A stretch of DNA of 19,003 nt from assembly GCA_934168325.1 (NCBI GenBank), contig CAKPNG010000030.1:1-19003 (forward strand). Direction: 5' to 3'. The DNA is from an uncultured Bacilli bacterium. Its GTDB lineage: Bacteria > Bacillota_I > Bacilli_A > RFN20 > CAG-826. Below the pieces are notes generated by a model. That model saw nothing but the letters and a program-made list of their open reading frames with translations, was not told the DNA's origin and searched no databases. Of the stretch, positions 14,784 to 19,003 are shown in pieces. How positions within the stretch are numbered: position 1 is the first letter of the stretch; each line of letters starts with the position of its first letter. Made by a program: the position numbers and the translations under genes.

Positions 14784-15242
14784 ATGAAAAATTACACATT
14801 AAGATTAAATTTAGCAATAAATAAAATAAATATTGCTTATTTAGCGAGTATTAATAATGAATCCATAAGTGAAGCAGAACTTTGTTTTATGTATGCTCTT
14901 GATGATGATAAATCACATTCTCAAAAAGAAATTTGCCATGATTGGTTAATTCATAAAACAACTCTTAACACAATCGTTAAACGATACGAGCGTAAAGGCC
15001 TTATTGTTTTTACACCAATACCCGGTACAAGACGCGAAATGCTTATTACTTTAACAGAAAAAGGCAAAGAATACGTTAAAGAAAAATTAGATTTTATTTA
15101 TCGCGCTGAAAAGAAAGCTATAAAGCAAACTATTGAACAATACGATGAAAACTTTATATCTGCACTAGAGACTTATGGACTAAACTTAAAACTCGCTTTT
15201 GAAGAAGCGGAGAAAAAGAAAAATGGACTTATTAAAAGATAA
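14784..15242 (+). CDS. MarR-family transcriptional regulator
   Basis: Winged-helix DNA-binding protein of 152 residues, normally a dimeric repressor released by a small ligand. Recognition comes from the helix-turn-helix SQKEICHDWLIHKTTLNTIVKRYERKGLI (about 46-74) and the wing with PGTRREMLITLTEKGKEYV (80-98), flanked by N- and C-terminal dimerisation helices. It is first in a two-gene operon with a MATE exporter, a common arrangement in which the repressor controls its own transcript. The two operator-like repeats in its promoter support autoregulation. The ATG follows the G7 ribosome binding site. Its last 20 bases overlap the start of the exporter gene, implying translational coupling. The ligand and exporter substrate are unknown. 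Confidence 0.9.
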   Translation: MKNYTLRLNLAINKINIAYLASINNESISEAELCFMYALDDDKSHSQKEICHDWLIHKTTLNTIVKRYERKGLIVFTPIPGTRREMLITLTEKGKEYVKEKLDFIYRAEKKAIKQTIEQYDENFISALETYGLNLKLAFEEAEKKKNGLIKR

Positions 15243-16573
15243 TATCAAACAACTTTATAGAAAATTATTATTTCCTGCTATTGGCGGTGCACTTGTTGTT
15301 GCTGCTTATAGTTTTGTTGATACTATAGTGCTAGGTCAGGGGGTTGGGCCCTAATGGTACGGCGGCTAGTGCTATATTTTGGCCATTATTTTTATTTGCA
15401 GATTTTATAGGATTAATGTGTGGCGTAGGCGGATCTGTACTTTATGCAAAGGCAAAAGGCAACGGAGACAAAATAAAAGCAAATAAATATTTTACTACTT
15501 CATTAGTTCTTGTATCAGTATTAACATACATTGTATGGGCGCTGCTATTCTTTTTTCAAGATAATTTATACATATTATTTGGGGCCGACTTGATTTTATT
15601 ACCTTACGTTCAAGAATATGGAAGACTTATAGTATATGCTTTCCCAGCCTTCGTTTTTAGTGCTTTCCTTCCTAATTTTTTAAGTAATGATGGCGTTCCA
15701 AATTTAAATATTATCGCCTGTGTTGTAGGTGCGATAATAAATATTACCGGTGATTATGTGTTTGTTTTTCCATTACAAATGGGAATGTTTGGTGCCGCAT
15801 TATCAACAATTTTAGGTGCTATTGTACAAGTTTTGATAATGCTTAGTCATCTATTGTCAAAAAGAAATACACTAAGATTTAGTAAACCTCAAAATGCTTT
15901 TGTTGAATTTATCAATATATTAAAAAGTGGATTTGCTGCTGCTTTTTCTTCATTAGCAATTGTTATTGTAAGCTTAGTAGTAAATAATCAAATTATGCGT
16001 TATTCAGATGCATCTGTTTTAGCAATTTATGGTATGATAAATACAATTTCAGCTTTAACTCTACATGTTTTTAACGGCATTGGTCAAGCAGCTCAACCAA
16101 TTATATCAAGCGCCTATGGTGCTAATAAACCTGATAGATGCTGGGTAGCTTATAAATTAGCAATACGAACAATAATTAATGTTTCTATTCTTTTTACATT
16201 AATATGCTTATTTTTTCCAGAACATATTACAGCCATTTTTATCAAACCAACTCCAGAAATTATGGAAAAAGGTCCATTGATTTTCAAGATCTACTCAATG
16301 TGTTTTATCCCTATGGGTATTAGTATATTTATTAGTATATTTTTGCAATCAGTAACAAAGCCAATTCCTGCATCTATAATTAGTATGCTAAGAGGCTTTG
16401 TTATAGTTTGTACGTTATTATTTCTTCTTCCATTAATAATGGGAGTAAAGGGTATTTGGGTTGCTTTTGTTTTATCAGAAATATCAGTAAGTTTATATGC
16501 TTTATTAAATGTATTATTATATAAAAAGCAAGAAAATGATCTTCCTATAGAAATAGAAGAATTTGATGAATAA
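15223..16573 (+). CDS. MATE-family efflux transporter, frame interrupted by a shift near 15340-15352
   Basis: Multidrug/toxin extrusion type exporter (cation-coupled antiporter), about 450 residues and roughly 12 membrane segments if the frames are joined. The true start is the ATG at 15223, inside the end of marR; it reads 43 codons ending ...FVDTIVLGQGVGP and then meets TAA at 15352-15354. The +1 frame continues as NGTAASAIFWPLF to 16573. Joined, this gives GQGVGPNGTAAS, the expected MATE sequence between the first and second segments. A single extra base in CAGGGGGTTGGGCCC explains it. Either it is a frameshift mutation or base-call error, a slipped G tract, or programmed +1 frameshifting at CCC-TAA. 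The rest is clean, including FNGIGQAAQPIISSAYGA, so decay is recent or absent. A TTG start at 15344 alone would omit the first helix and is unlikely. Confidence 0.85.
15338..15358 (+). other. Frameshift point in the MATE gene (possible +1 recoding site)
   Basis: In the upstream frame the codons are CAG GGG GTT GGG CCC TAA. A ribosome slipping +1 on CCC (to CCT) resumes at AAT GGT ACG in the main frame. AGGGGG (15338-15343) lies five bases before CCC, resembling the internal Shine-Dalgarno of the RF2 (prfB) frameshift site, where the gap is three. Alternatively, four G instead of five would restore the frame as GQGLGPNG. Confidence 0.6.
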
Positions 16574-16589
16574 CTATGTTTTTTCAATC

Positions 16590-16615
16590 AAAAAGTGTCT
16601 AAAACTCAACTTTTT
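16590..16615. terminator. Weak bidirectional terminator between MATE and the TIGR04076 gene
   Basis: AAAAAGT (16590-16596) and ACTTTTT (16609-16615) form a 7-bp stem with a 12-base loop between two convergent genes. Each strand offers a T run at the stem end. The stem is nearly all A-T, so its strength is doubtful. Confidence 0.35.
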
Positions 16616-16623
16616 ATTTAAAA

Positions 16624-16929
16624 TTATTTAATTACTTCTATTAGAAAAGAAACCGGTCTACACCCATCATTACATGACACAATACATGAATTTTTATTCT
16701 TCATCCATCCATTATAAATATCACTTCCATTACTAGAAAGAGTTAATAAAAAAGGATATAAACTCATCCATGCGGATAGGCAAAAATTATTTGGTTTATC
16801 ATTAATGTCTTCGATAATCCAAGTATCAAATAAATTCATGCTACAAGGATTATCGATTTTATTTTCAAATTTATCTATTAAATCTTGATGTATAACTTTT
16901 TTAATTACAGTTATTTTAAGTTTATTCAT
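16624..16929 (-). CDS. TIGR04076-like small cysteine-containing protein
   Basis: A 101-residue protein resembling the TIGR04076 family, whose function is unknown. Seen here: KLKITVIKKVIHQDLI at the start, PCSMNLFDTWII, the NFCLSAWMSLYPFLLTL segment, a tryptophan (GWMKNKNSCIVSC), and the terminal NDGCRPVSFLIEV. Five cysteines (near residues 29, 50, 82, 86 and 90) suggest metal binding or redox chemistry, which is inference. It starts two bases after the lipoprotein stop (TAA-TC-ATG) without a Shine-Dalgarno, so it is probably translated by coupling. The N-terminus lacks a signal peptide, so it is predicted cytoplasmic despite following a surface protein. The family call is from memory of conserved positions. 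Confidence 0.75.
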   Translation of the reverse strand: MNKLKITVIKKVIHQDLIDKFENKIDNPCSMNLFDTWIIEDINDKPNNFCLSAWMSLYPFLLTLSSNGSDIYNGWMKNKNSCIVSCNDGCRPVSFLIEVIK

Positions 16930-16931
16930 GA

Positions 16932-18863
16932 TTATAAATTTTTAAAATCAATAACTATTTTTGAATAATAAATAGCATAACTAGATTCATTAACTATTTT
17001 AAAATAAGTTGCGCCTTCAAGATTATATGTAACATGGTCTTCACTATTTACTAAGGTAAAATTAGTACCATCGTTTGATTTATAAACACTAAGATAAGAA
17101 GCGTCAGCAGGTGCATAATTAGTTAATTCTTTAGTTAATTCTATTTTATTAATTTCTGGTAATTTATTTGAATTAAAGAGATAGCCACTATCTTTACTAG
17201 CACTTGAAAATTGAAAGCACTTCTTTCCATTTTGGGGTGTTTTTTTAACTCGATAATATCTACAGTTCATACCATTAAAATTCATTGAAGCTTCACCATT
17301 AGCATAATCATCACTCAATAAATTTGGATCTAAAGTAATATCACCTTTGATGTCATCAGTACTAGGTGTTACTTCTCCTCCACTATTTTCAGCATAATAA
17401 ATATCGTAATTAAATGAATTATCACTATTTAAATAAACATCAACATTTATATAAGTTGTTTGATTGATATGATAATAATATGTATAATCACCAGTTTGTT
17501 CATCAATTTCGCCATAATAATTCATTGATAATAATTTTGTTACAAGAGCATTAACTAAGCCTTCACTTCCGTTAGCGGTTTGAACATATAAACACTCAAT
17601 ATCATTAGCAGTATCACGATATAATTCTAATTTTCCTCCTTCAGGAACAAAGCAAGGTACTAAAGAACTTATATCTTTATTAAATGTATCTTTAAATAAT
17701 TGAACTTCTTCATTTGTCCAAGTAGTTCTTACATTATCTAAATTAGTTACTTGATTAATAACAAATGTTGTTTCAATAACTCCAAAAGGATAATAAATAA
17801 AAGATGCTTGGATAGAATATTTATCATTGCTTAATTCATAATAAGGGAAATCACCATCAACATATTGATAATTAGCTTCTTTAAAGATTTTATCGTATTG
17901 ATTTATTATTGATAAATCGGCAAAGCAATTAATATAAATGAGATTTTGTGTATCTAAATTAATTTCATAAACATCTGTAAGATAAACAGGAAATAAACTA
18001 GATGCATTTTCTCCATAAAGATCATCTATTTGTTTATTCTCTGCATTAGTTAATGATGTTTTATAATCATTAACTTTGTAATTTGATGTGTAATAATAAT
18101 CAATAATAAAAGCATTACTTTCAAAATCTAAATATGTTTGTATTCCTATAAAATAATTTTGAGACTCATCTTTAAACTTATAATAGAAATCACCATTTTC
18201 AAAATAAATAAAGTTAAGTTGTTTTAAATAATTAGTAAAACTTTCGACATCTTTTTCTTCATGAGCAGATTTAGTTTCTAAACTAAGGCAGCCATATTCT
18301 TCAAGATTATTAAGTAAAGTTACATCATCATATGCATAACATGGGAATAATGTATCTATTTCTTCTTTATAAACTGTATTAATAAGAGATTTTTCTTCCT
18401 CAGTCCAAGTAGTTCTAACGTTCTCGCTTACACTTGATTCACTTGCAAAATATGTAACATCATAAATTAAATAATCTGCAGAATAAATAGGATCGCAAGT
18501 TAAATATGAAGTTTCATTGATATTGTATTTATAGGTATTTAAGTTTGATTCATATTGATAATTAGATTTTTCTAATGTTGCTTTGAAATTATCTAAATAT
18601 GATGCGTTAGCTTTTCCTGTTTTAATACTTATTGCACCTTTTGCATTACTAGTTTGTGATACATCTAATTTTGTAATAGTTAATTCTTCAAATGCATAAC
18701 AAGGAATAAATTTTGAAGAACCACTAAATAAAATAGCATCTATTTTGCTAGTTTCTTCCTCGTTCCAAGTTTTTCTAACTAAACCATTGTCAATTCCAAC
18801 ATCTCCACAACTTACTAACATAAGTGTTGATAATAAACATAAAAATAAATTCTTTTTTCTCAT
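16932..18863 (-). CDS. Surface lipoprotein with four diverged tandem repeats and a C-terminal beta-rich domain
   Basis: Function unknown. The start ATG at 18863 (643 residues) gives a signal peptide MRKKNLFLCLLSTLMLVSC with lipidated C19; AAGGTGGG precedes it, and a GTG nine bases upstream is part of that site. Four repeats of 111-120 residues begin VRKTWNEEE (29), VRTTWTEEE (149), YKTSLTNAE (267) and VRTTWTNEE (378). Each has an FPCY-like motif about 23 residues later (FIPCY 52, LFPCY 172, LFPVY 290, LVPCF 401) and ends in an aromatic strand (YDVTYFA, IDYYYTS, ETTFVIN, YDIYYAE). The third repeat has lost both W and C. Residues about 508-643 form a different domain, with YLSVYKSNDGTNFTLV and FKIVNESSYAIYYSKIVIDF, resembling discoidin-like carbohydrate-binding C-termini of other Firmicute surface proteins. 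An extracellular binding role is inferred. Confidence 0.8.
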   Translation of the reverse strand: MRKKNLFLCLLSTLMLVSCGDVGIDNGLVRKTWNEEETSKIDAILFSGSSKFIPCYAFEELTITKLDVSQTSNAKGAISIKTGKANASYLDNFKATLEKSNYQYESNLNTYKYNINETSYLTCDPIYSADYLIYDVTYFASESSVSENVRTTWTEEEKSLINTVYKEEIDTLFPCYAYDDVTLLNNLEEYGCLSLETKSAHEEKDVESFTNYLKQLNFIYFENGDFYYKFKDESQNYFIGIQTYLDFESNAFIIDYYYTSNYKVNDYKTSLTNAENKQIDDLYGENASSLFPVYLTDVYEINLDTQNLIYINCFADLSIINQYDKIFKEANYQYVDGDFPYYELSNDKYSIQASFIYYPFGVIETTFVINQVTNLDNVRTTWTNEEVQLFKDTFNKDISSLVPCFVPEGGKLELYRDTANDIECLYVQTANGSEGLVNALVTKLLSMNYYGEIDEQTGDYTYYYHINQTTYINVDVYLNSDNSFNYDIYYAENSGGEVTPSTDDIKGDITLDPNLLSDDYANGEASMNFNGMNCRYYRVKKTPQNGKKCFQFSSASKDSGYLFNSNKLPEINKIELTKELTNYAPADASYLSVYKSNDGTNFTLVNSEDHVTYNLEGATYFKIVNESSYAIYYSKIVIDFKNL

Positions 18864-19003
18864 AATTCCCACCTTGAGAATATTTTATAAAAATTTTTAT
18901 ATGATTTAAAGAATTAGTAAATTTCCGTTTGCGTTTCATATTTGTAGGTCGATAAAAAAATAAAAGAGCCCTATAATTAAATTTGCAGAAATAAAAAGAG
19001 GTC
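18864..19003. other. Intergenic region at the right edge
   Basis: Upstream region of the lipoprotein gene. On the minus strand, TTTAAA and TAAAAT 17 bp apart (18885-18913) are a plausible weak promoter. On the plus strand, TATAAT (18972-18977) and AAAAAGAGG at the very end look like a -10 and a Shine-Dalgarno for a gene beginning just beyond the window, but no coding sequence is present to confirm this. AATAAAAGAG and AATAAAAAGAG are near-repeats here. Confidence 0.35.

Noticed and set aside
16291..16587. 98-codon open frame antisense to the end of the MATE gene
   Set aside because: Antisense to transporter sequence that is clearly coding; its own translation has no domain-like pattern.
1..19003. 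CRISPR array, tRNA or rRNA genes, insertion sequence or phage genes
   Set aside because: I saw no regularly spaced repeats, no cloverleaf or rRNA-like sequence, and no transposase, integrase or phage protein motifs on either strand.
18948..19003. Terminator hairpin on the minus strand ending AGGGCTCTTTTATTTTTTTT
   Set aside because: The T-rich tail looks right, but no matching GAGCCC left arm lies upstream within the window, so no stem can be drawn.

Overview
The window comes from a very AT-rich, low-GC Gram-positive relative. The best inference is a Bacilli/Mollicutes-like lineage (Acholeplasma, Izemoplasma or RF39-type), and no species can be named. Three things point there: Firmicute-type primosome genes (dnaB, dnaI), the gene order polA-mutM-coaE next to dnaB-dnaI, and lipobox-bearing lipoproteins. 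The genetic code looks standard: tryptophans are TGG, no long gene contains an internal TGA, and the zinc-binding lipoprotein gene ends in TGA. That argues against Mycoplasma or Spiroplasma.

Layout. Bases 1-340 are a non-coding AT-rich leader. Bases 341-9619 (+ strand) are a tight five-gene run: acetate kinase (ackA), an NrnA-like DHH phosphoesterase, DNA polymerase III alpha (dnaE), DNA polymerase I (polA), and one long gene that fuses the DNA glycosylase MutM to dephospho-CoA kinase (CoaE). Bases 9616-11732 (- strand) hold dnaI and dnaB in convergent orientation; in Bacillus subtilis these genes lie in the same direction as polA-mutM-coaE, with nrdR next to them. Bases 11796-14116 (- strand) encode a complete zinc ABC importer (permease, ATPase, binding lipoprotein). 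It is divergent from a Zur/Fur-family repressor (14185-14613), and a perfect 10-1-10 palindrome in the shared intergenic region sits over the predicted adcA start of transcription. Bases 14714-16573 (+ strand) are a MarR regulator plus MATE exporter operon with a near-consensus promoter, two matching 16-bp operator candidates, a G7 tract in the ribosome binding site, and a frameshift at a G/C-rich point in the exporter gene. Bases 16624-18863 (- strand) hold a 643-residue lipoprotein with four diverged repeats, followed two bases later by a small TIGR04076-like protein. The last 140 bases are intergenic.

How the parts fit. The first half is mostly replication and repair machinery, with acetate kinase (ATP and acetyl-phosphate metabolism) at its head. 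The second half is accessory: zinc homeostasis, drug or metabolite export under local control, and a cell-surface protein.

Most worth following up: the MATE frameshift, which looks like either an RF2-type +1 recoding site or a slipped G tract; the G7 Shine-Dalgarno just upstream in the same operon; the MutM-CoaE fusion; and a DnaI homologue whose Walker A lysine is an arginine. I do not see a clear new defence or mobile system.
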